A DNA stretch of 64,000 bases, taken from positions 124,001-188,000 of the forward strand of contig CASIAB010000004.1 in NCBI GenBank assembly GCA_949372635.1, written 5' to 3'. The DNA comes from an uncultured Pseudomonadales bacterium (GTDB taxonomy: Bacteria > Pseudomonadota > Gammaproteobacteria > Pseudomonadales > Pseudohongiellaceae). Positions 56,243 to 64,000 of this stretch are shown one piece after another. How positions within the stretch are numbered: position 1 is the first letter of the stretch; every line of letters begins with the position of its first letter. The position numbers and the translations under genes were made by a program. Below the pieces are notes generated by a model that saw only the letters and a program-made list of their open reading frames with translations, did not search any database and had not been told where the DNA came from.

Positions 56243-56532
56243 TGCAGTTTCTCCAAAAATAACGCTTTGTACTATTGGGATATTACGTAGGTATCGGTTC
56301 TTTATGCTGGAGCATGTCATCTGACATGTCAAGTTTCTGAATAGCAATTATTATTCACTATTGTTAAAGCCTACTCTAAAAGCTGATTGCAAAAGTGGCT
56401 AAGTCACAATAAATTGCAATCGTGAGACTCAGTGCGCGAATTCTTGCAACATCGTTCCTAAGAATAGGATTCTTCTAAGGAAAAGTCCACGATATTAGAG
56501 AGCTGCTTTGCAACAATTCAGCCTTCAAAGTA

Positions 56533-56551
56533 CGAGCCATAAACAGGCTCG
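56533..56551 (-). terminator. Weak hairpin between PQQ dehydrogenase and cytochrome-monooxygenase genes
   Basis: CGAGCC and GGCTCG (6 bp) with a 7-base loop lie just after the PQQ dehydrogenase stop on the minus strand. No proper U tract follows, so it may only weaken read-through. The remaining 290 bases to 56242 hold no gene. Confidence 0.3.
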
Positions 56552-56574
56552 ATTTTAACGCTCATTATTCCTTT

Positions 56575-58224
56575 TTAGTCTGGCAGCGCGAAAGCTGTCA
56601 AAGTGGTGCCTGAGGGTATTAAAACGTATTGTCTCCCATCCAATAAGTACGTGGTCGCCGCAGCACCCCAGATACGAGATCCTGTCTGATAATGCCAGAG
56701 ATTCTCACCAGATTCGACATCGAAAGCCATGAAATTTCCCTCATGATCCCCTGCAAACACTAGCCCCGCAGCTGTAGTCATGACACCACCAAAAGTTGGT
56801 GAAGGGTAAGTAAATTCCCAACGCAACTCACCGGTGTGAACATCCAGTGCCCGCAACGCTCCAGAGCCCTGCTCCCCATCAATAAAGACAACCCCACCAA
56901 AAGAAGATTGGCCAGGAACATAGCGCGGCTCTTCTGGAACAAAGGTAGCACAAGTCTCCCTTGCCGTAAGGATGAATAAGTCCAGACCAGGGTAAAACGA
57001 AGGTGGCATAAAATTAGTACTACCCCAGGGATCAGGCAGGCAACCCTTGCTTCCATCATTCAATACAATGGGACGACCATCGGCGCCTATCTCTCTTGCC
57101 CAAGTTGTTGCGGTAAAAGGTTTTCCTAAAAGCAATTCGCCATTGACTCTATCCAACACATAAAAGAAACCATTACGATTTCCAATCATCACCACCTTGC
57201 GCTCCTGACCATTCCACTCTATATCCGCTAACACTGGCACGTGATTAGAGTCCCAGTCATTAATGTCATGAGGTGTAAATTGGTAATGCCATTTCAATTC
57301 GCCGGTGTCAGCATCGAGAGCAACTAAAGAATTTGAATAAAGATTATCGCCGAGGCGCGTGTCACCAAAATAGTCTGGATTCGGATTTCCAACGCCCCAG
57401 TAGATAAGATTTAATGCCGGATCGTAGCTACCATTCATCCAGGTTCCACCACCACCTCGAGACAAAACCTCAGGGTCTGGAGGCCAGGTTTCACTGCCGG
57501 GGTCTCCCAGAGCTGGTATAGTATGAAAGCGCCAAATTTGTTCTCCTGTCGCTGGATCATAGGCATCAATAAAACCGCGAGTCGCATATTCGCCACCGGA
57601 AATACCAACGATCACCTTGTCATCTAATACCAAAGGAGCAAGTGTCGCTGAATAGCCTGATTTATAGTCAGCCAATGGAATTTCCCAAAGAACATCACCT
57701 GTTCGACGATCAAATGAGACCAGATGAGCATCAAGTGTCACCATAAAAAGCTGATTTCCCAACATACCAAAACCACGATTAACCGGAGCACTCGCACCAT
57801 AGGTTAAATCAGTAGGTAGATCACGACGGTGCTGCCAAAAAGGCCGCCCTGTCCGTGCATCGATCGCCCAGGCAAAATTGTTTGAACCAGTTACATAAAG
57901 AATGCCATCGTCCATAAGCGGTGATGTTTCAAATCCACGACCACGAGTGGTGGTTCCGGTCTGAAATGTCCAAACAGGCCGAAGTTGATCAACATTTTTT
58001 GGGGTTATTTGTTGCAGAGGACTATGCCGCGTGCCACTGTAGTCTCCTGAGAATGTGAGCCAGCGAGAAGGATCGTCAAAACCTCGCAAGATATCTTCAT
58101 AACCCGGACCTACATTGTCTGCAATATTTGAACTGGGAGCTGAACTGCTTTGTCCCACCAAATAGCTGCTCAAACTCAAGCATAGAGAGCTACAAATCAA
58201 TTTCCAAAATAATTTTTTTCCCAT
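56575..58224 (-). CDS. PQQ-dependent dehydrogenase (quinoprotein, beta propeller)
   Basis: 549 residues with a signal peptide (about 1-25, ending LVGQS). Tryptophan-docking blades repeat through the protein (AIDARTGRPFWQHR near 118, AYDPATGEQIWRFH near 220, ALDADTGELKWHYQ near 300, FDVESGENLWHYQT near 505). The catalytic motif HDINDWDSNHVPV near 317-329 supplies the Asp base. No vicinal Cys-Cys pair is visible, and there is no C-terminal heme domain, so electrons probably pass to the separate cytochrome encoded upstream. It should oxidise an alcohol in the periplasm; the substrate is unknown. Confidence 0.9.
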   Translation of the reverse strand: MGKKLFWKLICSSLCLSLSSYLVGQSSSAPSSNIADNVGPGYEDILRGFDDPSRWLTFSGDYSGTRHSPLQQITPKNVDQLRPVWTFQTGTTTRGRGFETSPLMDDGILYVTGSNNFAWAIDARTGRPFWQHRRDLPTDLTYGASAPVNRGFGMLGNQLFMVTLDAHLVSFDRRTGDVLWEIPLADYKSGYSATLAPLVLDDKVIVGISGGEYATRGFIDAYDPATGEQIWRFHTIPALGDPGSETWPPDPEVLSRGGGGTWMNGSYDPALNLIYWGVGNPNPDYFGDTRLGDNLYSNSLVALDADTGELKWHYQFTPHDINDWDSNHVPVLADIEWNGQERKVVMIGNRNGFFYVLDRVNGELLLGKPFTATTWAREIGADGRPIVLNDGSKGCLPDPWGSTNFMPPSFYPGLDLFILTARETCATFVPEEPRYVPGQSSFGGVVFIDGEQGSGALRALDVHTGELRWEFTYPSPTFGGVMTTAAGLVFAGDHEGNFMAFDVESGENLWHYQTGSRIWGAAATTYLLDGRQYVLIPSGTTLTAFALPD

Positions 58225-58290
58225 TTCAATTAAATCCTACTTAATCATTGTTAGGCTTTGCTCGGCCCGTCTGTTGAATTATTAGTTCAA

Positions 58291-59136
58291 CTAAATCGAA
58301 GGTCGGCGCCCTCGCCTGGACTGTAGATAACTTAAAATGTCGTTAACATCCGTTTCAGTTAGCGCCGCTTCTGAAAAAACAGGCATTAAAGAGTCAATCT
58401 CACGAGTGAACTGAATCAGCTCTATTTTATTGAAAGCTCTGAGAACTTGCTCGCTGTCCATTAGCTGCACTGAAAAAGCATCTTCACTCTTGATCGTGCC
58501 CTGCACCCGCTCATTGGTTGCAGTCGTTAGAGATACTGGTTTAAATCGACGACCTATGGCCGAACTAGGTTCACGCAGTGAATTTACCAACGACGCTAAT
58601 GAACGACGCCCTGTAATAGATGAAAGGTCTGGCCCAAGACTACCGCCAACGCCATCAACTCGGTGGCAGCGAGAGCAATTTCCAACAAACATATTCCGCC
58701 CTCGAACTGCATTACCCACTACTGTCTCATTGGTGCCGCTTATAGCAATGCTTTTTAGGTAAGACACTGTCATCCATATCTCAGGATCAGGGTTTTGATG
58801 CGGCGGCATAATGCTCCCGGCGATACCTTCTTTAATAGTCTTAAAAATACTCGCGTCAGTGGTTGTCTGCCTGGCCCATATCAGCGTGAGATCCGGCGCC
58901 TCGATGTTATCGATACCCTTCGCATCAGCACCATGGCAGGTTGCGCATTGAGCTCGAAAAATAGCCCCTCCAGCTTGAGCAGCCCTCGGATCAGATGCTA
59001 ACGGATTTAATACTTGCGCTTGCGCTTGGGCAAGGCTGATCAAGAAAAAAAAAGCTGCAGCTGCAATCACTGAACGAGCAGTTGAGTATTGGTGCCGATT
59101 TTTAATTCGGAGAAAACTTACACTGAGAAAAATCAC
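58291..59136 (-). CDS. Periplasmic cytochrome c with two heme domains
   Basis: 281 residues from a GTG start; the exact start is uncertain. The signal peptide ends near residue 40 (SLAQAQAQ). Domain 1 has CATCHG near 63 and domain 2 CSRCHR near 154, each a CxxCH heme site. IMPPHQNP near 113 may carry an axial Met. The C-terminal region (about 205-281) resembles the heme-associated PQQ cytochromes (VSLTTATNERVQGTIKSED). It is 66 bases upstream of the PQQ dehydrogenase gene in the same direction and is the obvious electron acceptor for it. Confidence 0.88.
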   Translation of the reverse strand: MIFLSVSFLRIKNRHQYSTARSVIAAAAFFFLISLAQAQAQVLNPLASDPRAAQAGGAIFRAQCATCHGADAKGIDNIEAPDLTLIWARQTTTDASIFKTIKEGIAGSIMPPHQNPDPEIWMTVSYLKSIAISGTNETVVGNAVRGRNMFVGNCSRCHRVDGVGGSLGPDLSSITGRRSLASLVNSLREPSSAIGRRFKPVSLTTATNERVQGTIKSEDAFSVQLMDSEQVLRAFNKIELIQFTREIDSLMPVFSEAALTETDVNDILSYLQSRRGRRPSI

Positions 59137-59367
59137 GTTAGTATTCTTTTTGTTGTTTAGGATAAAGGGAAGCGGTCACATTTGTGAAAATGCCAAGAAT
59201 CTGCAGGATAGCATCTAGTTATTCCGCTGGCGAGAGTCCCTTGATTGCTCAATTTCGAATTTGAATACGAATCACCCAGTTGACAAGACACCGTCATTAG
59301 TTTATCTCTATGCTCAAGTAACGTAGGATCAAACCTTTACAGAGCTAATGAGACCCAAATAATTAGT

Positions 59368-59388
59368 AGTTAATACAAGTTATTAACT
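59368..59388. promoter_or_regulatory. Palindromic operator-like site between cytochrome and cupin genes
   Basis: AGTTAATA (59368-59375) and TATTAACT (59381-59388) are exact inverted repeats separated by 5 bases. The site lies 36-56 bases before the cupin ATG, in the 287-base divergent interval with the cytochrome/PQQ operon (start 59136). Its symmetry and position suit a dimeric repressor or activator, but no regulator gene is nearby. Confidence 0.35.
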
Positions 59389-59423
59389 GTAAGATCAATA
59401 ACATAACATTATCGGAGGAAAGG

Positions 59424-59879
59424 ATGAATCACAGTCCGAATGCAAATATAAAAACCAAAGAAATGCTGACTTCAGTTTGTGCCGCCCTAGCACTTGGTGC
59501 AATAATTTTCGTCACCCAAATGGACAACATCTCAGCCCAGGCAAGTAATTTTCAGGGAGGCTCACCGACGGTAAGTCAGGCGCCTGATATGACCAGCATC
59601 AGAATCCTATTTCCTGCTGGAGTAAGGTCTTCATGGCATACCCACACCTGGGGGCAACTGCTGATGATCGAAGAGGGCGTTGGCATGCATCAAACCAGAG
59701 GCGGCCCTATCTATGAGCAACGCCCCGGTGAGCCTTGGTGGACAGGTCCTAATATTGAGCACTGGCATGGGGCGCATCCTGATATGGATGCTCACCAGCT
59801 AACTATTTATGAAGGCAGTGTAGTTTGGCTAGACCCAGTCACTGATGATCAATATAACGGCATGAGAATGCGTCCCTAG
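59424..59879 (+). CDS. Exported cupin-domain protein
   Basis: 151 residues with a signal peptide (hydrophobic about 15-33, then NISAQ). One cupin fold: WHTHTWGQLLMIEEG near 72-86 contains the HxH and a later Glu, and PNIEHWHGAHPD near 111-122 supplies the second His motif, so the metal site is intact. The GGAGGAAAGG just before the ATG is a very strong ribosome-binding site. It diverges from the cytochrome/PQQ operon and ends before a strong terminator. Its substrate is probably linked to that cluster, but the sequence does not show it. Confidence 0.88.
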   Translation: MNHSPNANIKTKEMLTSVCAALALGAIIFVTQMDNISAQASNFQGGSPTVSQAPDMTSIRILFPAGVRSSWHTHTWGQLLMIEEGVGMHQTRGGPIYEQRPGEPWWTGPNIEHWHGAHPDMDAHQLTIYEGSVVWLDPVTDDQYNGMRMRP

Positions 59880-59924
59880 GACGCCTTAAGTAAGAGGTTG
59901 TTGCAAAATGCTTCTCATAGCCGT

Positions 59925-59959
59925 AAAAAGGCGACTCGAATAAACGAGTCGCCTTTTTT
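59925..59959 (+). terminator. Rho-independent terminator after the cupin gene
   Basis: AAAAAGGCGACTCG, a 6-base loop, then CGAGTCGCCTTTTTT. The stem is GC-rich and the U tract is strong; the flanking A run means it could also work on the minus strand. It lies 45 bases after the cupin stop. Confidence 0.9.
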
Positions 59960-60183
59960 AGTTAAGAAGAGAGCTCATTAACTTGATATATCCGCATTTC
60001 CTAACCTTGCATGGCGGAATAACCCATAACCCTTAATAGCGCTTCGGATTTATTCATGATTGTCCTGGGAGGCAACAATGTTGAATTGAAGTTCGATAAC
60101 CGGTTTTTGTGACCTGCACTGAGTTTCCCCGACATTAACCCATTACAAACTAGGACTAATTATCAAATATTTAATGAATATGT

Positions 60184-60214
60184 TTGACGCAATCCTGCTT
60201 TGTAGCTCTATACT
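60184..60214 (+). promoter_or_regulatory. Sigma70-like promoter ahead of the beta-helix operon
   Basis: TTGACG (60184-60189) and TATACT (60209-60214) match both consensus hexamers at five of six bases, with a 19-base spacer that is slightly long. Transcription would start near 60221, about 185 bases before the lipoprotein ATG, so the 16-bp hairpin lies in the leader. Confidence 0.5.
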
Positions 60215-60258
60215 CTGCCAAGATCCATTGACGTTCGAGCACGGCCTAGTAAATTCAT

Positions 60259-60304
60259 AAACTTCACTGAAGGAGCACATCGCTGCGTTCCTTCAGTGGA
60301 GTTT
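60259..60304 (+). ncRNA. Long leader hairpin or small structured RNA
   Basis: The arms at 60259-60274 and 60289-60304 pair over 16 bp with a single G-U wobble and a 14-base loop. The left arm is AAACTTCACTGAAGGA. The sequence after the stem (ACTCTTTAGGG) is not a clear U tract, so this is not a standard terminator. It sits about 40 bases after the predicted transcription start. It could control the downstream operon by RNA structure or be a small RNA; no known riboswitch is recognised. Confidence 0.4.
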
Positions 60305-60404
60305 ACTCTTTAGGGCTATCAATCATATACTAAAGCTTCAGCTATCAAAAAATCTCTTTAGCAGGGTCTCGCATAGAGAAATCCATAGCATCGGGGGGTG
60401 TGGA

Positions 60405-61619
60405 ATGAATATCAAAAGCAGAATTCTATATTTTATTGGGCTGTCAAGTATTTGCCTGTTAATCGTCAGCTGCGGCCAAGAAAATCCGAACATGCCCGAG
60501 CTTAGCTTCGAAGAAAAACTGCAGCAGCGACTAATCCAAGCTCAGGCTGGTGATGTAATCAATATCCCCGCCGGCATCCACGAAATCACCCGCAGCCTCT
60601 CGCTGAATGTTTCCGGCGTAACTATTGCTGGAACAGGCATCGATGAGTCCATTCTCTCCTTCAAGAATCAGGTGCAAGGAGCAGAGGGCCTGCTCGTGAG
60701 CGCAAACGATTTTGTGATTCGTGATTTGGCCATCGAAGACACGATAGGCGATGCGCTAAAGATCAACGAGAGCGAGAATGTAAGAATATTGAGAGTAAGA
60801 ACTGAGTGGACAAACGGCCCATTGAGTACAAATGGCGCATATGGAATCTACCCAGTGCAATCGAGCAATGTCTTAATCGATGAGGCCGTAGCCATTGGCG
60901 CCTCGGATGCCGGTATCTATGTCGGGCAGTCATCACGGATAATCGTTCGCAATTCTCGGGCCGAATACAACGTTGCGGGCATAGAGATTGAGAATTCAAC
61001 CTTCGCCGACGTTCACGACAACCTAACTACAAATAATACTGGTGGCATCCTAGTTTTCGATTTACCCAATCTCCCGATTCAGGGCGGCCGGAATACTCGT
61101 GTTTATAACAACCAAATTTTCGCCAACAACACTGACAACTTTGCTCCCGATGGCAATATCGTAGCTAGCGTGCCGGCAGGCACTGGCCTAATGATAATGG
61201 CCAATGACAACATTGAGGTGTTTGAAAATAATTTCGGAAATAATAACAGCGCGAACATACTTATTGTCAGTTACTTGATCAACGAACTGCCTATTACAGA
61301 CCCAAACTACGACCCGTTCCCTGAGGCCATTTATCTTCATAATAATCAATACGCAGGTGGTGGAGAATTCCCCGATTCTGAGCCTCTAGCATTATTGCAA
61401 GCCACAACTGGCCAGGATTTACCTGACATTATTTGGGATGGCATGCTCTCGGCAGGAAAGACAACCACCGATGCGCTGTGTTTCTCCGAGGCTTCCGACA
61501 CCACCTTCGTCTCCCTCGATGCTAGTAACGGTTTCGCACAACCTTCGTTCGATGCAACTGCACACGATTGTGCTCTTCCTCGCCTCGCTGAGATATCTAT
61601 GAGCTTAAGTAGTCAATGA
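60405..61619 (+). CDS. Lipoprotein with parallel beta-helix repeats
   Basis: 404 residues. Lipobox LIVSC near residues 19-23 after a hydrophobic signal marks a lipoprotein. The mature protein is a right-handed parallel beta-helix: repeated short strands with Asn/Ile ladders (GVTIAGTGID, DFVIRDLAIEDTIGDALKI, SNVLIDEAVAIGASDAGIYV, RIIVRNSRAEYNVAGIEI). This matches the family of beta-helix lipoproteins that is paired with an SO2930/HNE_0200-type diheme cytochrome. Its 3' end overlaps that gene by an ATGA. The ATG follows GGGGGGTGTGGA, a good binding site. It may bind polysaccharide or form part of a redox complex; function unproven. Confidence 0.88.
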   Translation: MNIKSRILYFIGLSSICLLIVSCGQENPNMPELSFEEKLQQRLIQAQAGDVINIPAGIHEITRSLSLNVSGVTIAGTGIDESILSFKNQVQGAEGLLVSANDFVIRDLAIEDTIGDALKINESENVRILRVRTEWTNGPLSTNGAYGIYPVQSSNVLIDEAVAIGASDAGIYVGQSSRIIVRNSRAEYNVAGIEIENSTFADVHDNLTTNNTGGILVFDLPNLPIQGGRNTRVYNNQIFANNTDNFAPDGNIVASVPAGTGLMIMANDNIEVFENNFGNNNSANILIVSYLINELPITDPNYDPFPEAIYLHNNQYAGGGEFPDSEPLALLQATTGQDLPDIIWDGMLSAGKTTTDALCFSEASDTTFVSLDASNGFAQPSFDATAHDCALPRLAEISMSLSSQ

Positions 61620-62719
61620 CAGACTTTCATTTGCGCTGGGCAGCCTTCAGCGCATGGTCGTTACTCCTCGTGGCCTGTTCGGAATCGCCACCTGTCTTTC
61701 ATGATATTGAAAGGCCGCTGCGTCTCTCCGATTGGCAATTATTTACAGTGGATGCAAACGAACTCGTCCCAAGTGAATCAAGCGTGGTATATCAACCCAA
61801 CAATCCACTCTTCACCGATTACGCACACAAGTTAAGAACACTTTGGATACCTCAATCCCTGCAAGCAGAGATTGTTGACGATGAGATTAACTATCCCGTG
61901 GGCAGCGTCCTGAGCAAGACGTTCTTCTATCCACGCACCTCAAGCACCGCAAGCACACTACTAACCAAGGTCGCTGATAGCCGACTTCAGAAAATAAACC
62001 TGGACGAAAATCAACTGATAGAGACTCGGCTTCTCGTGCGCAAAAACGATGGCTGGGATGCATTCCCTTATGTGTGGAACGATGAACAGACAGAAGCCTT
62101 TCTGCGCGTTGCTGGGGCCAGTAAACAAATCTCGCTGCTTGATCAAGACAGCACCCAGACAACGGACTTTACCTACTTCGTGCCGAACGAGAATCAATGT
62201 GCCGGCTGCCATACGACGGTCCATCCCGACGGCGATATGCATCCGCTTGGCGCGCTGTTCAGCCAACTTAATGTGGATGTGAGTGACGGTAGCGCATCAC
62301 CTCTCGAAAAAATGATACAGCGCGGCTGGCTAAATGATGAGCAGGTTTTTCCACGCTCAGAATCTTGGCAAGACCTTTCTGCATCCTTAGACGACCGCGC
62401 ACTGGCCTATCTGAATATGCAGTGCGGGCATTGCCACAATCCAAAAGGTGCCGCCGACACATCAGGACTCATCCTCGATAGCTCTCAGACGCTAGCCATA
62501 AACCGCGGCGTGTGCAAACCGCCGGTCGCGGCGGGCGGAGGTGCTGGAGATCTGCGCTATGCGATCGTACCCGGGCAGCCGGAGGAATCGATTTTACTGT
62601 ATAGGATGCGCTCCGATAAACCCGATGAGATGATGCCAGAGCTTGGTAGGTCGCTGATTCACAGCGAGGGCGTAGACCTTATTAGTCGCTGGATCGCAGA
62701 AATGTCCGGGGCGTGCTAA
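61616..62719 (+). CDS. SO2930/HNE_0200-type diheme c-type cytochrome
   Basis: 367 residues starting at the ATG that overlaps the lipoprotein stop (ATGA). A probable lipobox, LLVAC, ends near residue 21, so it is likely a lipoprotein too. Heme sites are CAGCH near 199 and CGHCH near 275. LKMRSDKP-like C-terminal Met-containing loops (LYRMRSDKPDEMMPELG) may give the distal ligand. This family is known only as the partner of the beta-helix lipoprotein encoded just before it. The pair probably forms a cell-surface or periplasmic redox complex. Confidence 0.88.
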   Translation: MTDFHLRWAAFSAWSLLLVACSESPPVFHDIERPLRLSDWQLFTVDANELVPSESSVVYQPNNPLFTDYAHKLRTLWIPQSLQAEIVDDEINYPVGSVLSKTFFYPRTSSTASTLLTKVADSRLQKINLDENQLIETRLLVRKNDGWDAFPYVWNDEQTEAFLRVAGASKQISLLDQDSTQTTDFTYFVPNENQCAGCHTTVHPDGDMHPLGALFSQLNVDVSDGSASPLEKMIQRGWLNDEQVFPRSESWQDLSASLDDRALAYLNMQCGHCHNPKGAADTSGLILDSSQTLAINRGVCKPPVAAGGGAGDLRYAIVPGQPEESILLYRMRSDKPDEMMPELGRSLIHSEGVDLISRWIAEMSGAC

Positions 62720-62839
62720 CGCGCGCTGCTAGAATTACTCAATTATTCTGAAAAGAATGTGCCCAGCACATCTTTTAAGAGCCGAACCTAAAAAACATAG
62801 TAAAGCTGCTTAGGTCGATGCGATCTTGCGGGTAAAGCG

Positions 62840-63547
62840 ATGAGCAGAAAACAGAAAACGATCGGCTTGCTAGGCGGCATGAGCTGGGAATCAACCGCCA
62901 CCTATTATCGAGAACTCAACGAGGGCATCAAGGCCAAGCTCGGCGGATTGCATTCGGCTAGGATTTGTATGGTGAGCGTAGATTTCGAAGAAATCGAGAA
63001 ACTACAGCACATCGAGGACTGGAATGGCACCGCCGTAATCTTGTCTCAGGCTGCTATGGCAATAGAAAAAGGTGGAGCTGATTTTCTTCTGATCTGCACG
63101 AACACGATGCACAAAGTAGCCCCCCAAATAGAGGCAAATATTTCCATCCCGATCCTACACATAGCCGATGCCACGGCCCAGAGATTGTGTGAAGCCGGCA
63201 TCAAAAAAGTGGGCCTGCTCGGCACTCGATTCACTATGGAACAAAACTTCTATAAAGGACGGCTAGTCGAAAAATATGGCATCGACGTGATCGTACCTGA
63301 TAAATCAGAACGCGAAGATGTTCATTCGGTCATCTACAATGAGCTCTGCCTTGGGACCATCGATCAGCATTCACGTAAGAGATACCTAAAGATAATTGCT
63401 CAACTCGCAGCAAACGGCGCGGAGGCAGTCATACTCGGATGTACCGAGATCGCCCTCCTAGTGCAGCAGAATCAAACCGTAACTCCGCTTTACGACACCA
63501 CTGCGATACATGCCGAGCAGGCTGTATTGGAAGCTCTATCAAGTTAG
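62840..63547 (+). CDS. Aspartate/glutamate racemase family protein
   Basis: 235 residues. Two-domain cofactor-independent racemase: TIGLLGGMSWESTATYYREL near 7-26, the first catalytic Cys in LLICTNTMHK near 81-90, and the second in ILGCTEIALL near 193-202. Both Cys are present, so it should be active. Members racemise aspartate (YgeA-like broad-specificity enzymes) or glutamate; the length and MSWEST motif favour the aspartate/broad-specificity branch. It stands 120 bases after the cytochrome gene. Confidence 0.92.
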   Translation: MSRKQKTIGLLGGMSWESTATYYRELNEGIKAKLGGLHSARICMVSVDFEEIEKLQHIEDWNGTAVILSQAAMAIEKGGADFLLICTNTMHKVAPQIEANISIPILHIADATAQRLCEAGIKKVGLLGTRFTMEQNFYKGRLVEKYGIDVIVPDKSEREDVHSVIYNELCLGTIDQHSRKRYLKIIAQLAANGAEAVILGCTEIALLVQQNQTVTPLYDTTAIHAEQAVLEALSS

Positions 63548-63598
63548 AATTTCTATAATGACAATCGGCTTGCCTACTGCGGCTAAGAACCCAACACT

Positions 63599-64000
63599 AT
63601 GGACCCAGCAATAATAGAAACTGCCACAGTTGCAATGGCAACATTTTTTGCCACTATCGGACCGCTCGATGTGGCTGCCGTCTATGCGGGATTGACCGCA
63701 ACAGAGACACCAAAAAGACGTCGCAGCATGGCTATTCGCGGCACGCTCATCGCAACAGGCATCCTCGTGCTATTTGCAATCGTGGGCGAGTTTCTGCTCG
63801 CCGGGCTAGGCATCTCCTTAGCGGCTCTGCGCACGGGCGGCGGTATTTTGCTGTTACTCATTGGCATTGACATGGTTTTCGCCCGCACGTCTGGCAGCAC
63901 ATCCACAACTGAAGAGGAAGAGGCCGAGGCAATGGGCAAGCGTGATATCGCGGTCTTTCCGCTCGCTACACCACTGATCGCAGGGCCCGGAGCGATGGGT
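63599..64000 (+). CDS. MarC-family (UPF0056) membrane protein, 3' truncated by window edge
   Basis: 134 codons from the ATG at 63599 to the window end. Four hydrophobic segments are visible: about 5-28 (TVAMATFFATIGPLDVAAVY), 44-65, 70-89 and the start of another. The motifs ATIGPLDVA near 14-22 and PLATPLIAGPGAMG near 121-134 are diagnostic of MarC. The linker after the third segment (about 98-113) is acidic (TEEEEAEAMG). Members were named for multiple antibiotic resistance but have no proven transport activity. Confidence 0.9.
   Translation, partial: MDPAIIETATVAMATFFATIGPLDVAAVYAGLTATETPKRRRSMAIRGTLIATGILVLFAIVGEFLLAGLGISLAALRTGGGILLLLIGIDMVFARTSGSTSTTEEEEAEAMGKRDIAVFPLATPLIAGPGAMG

Larger units (their letters stand above)
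59880..60404. other. Intergenic region with terminator, promoter and long hairpin
   Basis: 525 bases between the cupin and beta-helix lipoprotein genes, without a coding frame. From left to right: a strong rho-independent terminator (59925-59959), a sigma70-like promoter (60184-60214), and a 16-bp hairpin (60259-60304), each listed separately. This looks like either a long 5' leader of the lipoprotein operon or a small RNA locus. Confidence 0.6.

Overview
The window is chromosomal DNA of a Gram-negative bacterium, most likely a marine-type gammaproteobacterium related to the Pseudomonadales/Cellvibrionales. The evidence is the classic tgt-yajC-secD-secF order, an enlarged holD (psi) gene next to rimI as in pseudomonads, an RND pump half, MltD, release factor RF3, and many exported proteins with Sec, Tat or lipoprotein signals. 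Base composition looks near 50% GC throughout. I see no insertion sequence, phage gene, CRISPR array, rRNA or tRNA. Genes are densely packed, with stop/start overlaps marking operons.

Layout. 1-2918: C-terminal half of an RND permease and a DUF21/CBS membrane protein. 3331-19019 (minus strand): a TPR-like gene, then a 14.7-kb block of eight tightly coupled genes read from 19019 down to 4302: DUF4175 giant protein, VWA/amidotransferase-fold protein, caspase-like (C13-like) protein without its cysteine, TPR-metalloprotease (MA clan), DUF4159 protein, MoxR AAA+ ATPase, DUF58 protein and BatA-like VWA protein. This is an extended MoxR/Bat operon and is my best candidate for a poorly described multi-component envelope system. 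19357-25308: Nudix hydrolase, SDR dehydrogenase, GST, a GTDC1/QTMAN-type glycosyltransferase and MltD. 25388-31654: secF, secD, yajC, tgt, prfC. 31900-42169: acyl-CoA dehydrogenase, unknown genes, hisC, a zinc-ribbon protein, rimI, holD, and a quinone reductase/acyl-CoA ligase pair. 42345-46864: an Anbu (bacterial proteasome homologue) locus with its usual partners (metallopeptidase, alpha-E, ATP-grasp). 46944-52922: minus-strand metabolic genes including a secreted endonuclease-fold protein that has lost its catalytic residues. 53799-59136: a periplasmic oxidation cluster (di-domain cytochrome c, PQQ dehydrogenase, cytochrome c fused to a PHM/DBM-like copper monooxygenase, unknown secreted protein) with a divergent cupin gene. 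60405-64000: beta-helix lipoprotein and diheme cytochrome pair, Asp/Glu racemase, and the start of a MarC protein.

How the parts may work together. The MoxR block combines an ATPase, three VWA-type proteins, TPR and protease-like modules and a very long coiled-coil membrane protein, which fits assembly or quality control at the cell envelope. The 53.8-59.9 kb cluster reads as a periplasmic route in which a copper enzyme hydroxylates a substrate, a PQQ enzyme oxidises the alcohol, and cytochromes take the electrons; the substrate is unknown. The tgt gene and the QTMAN-like glycosyltransferase raise the possibility of sugar-decorated queuosine in tRNA. Three places (8240-8325, 34251-34663, 52999-53440) look like frameshifts and may be real or assembly errors.
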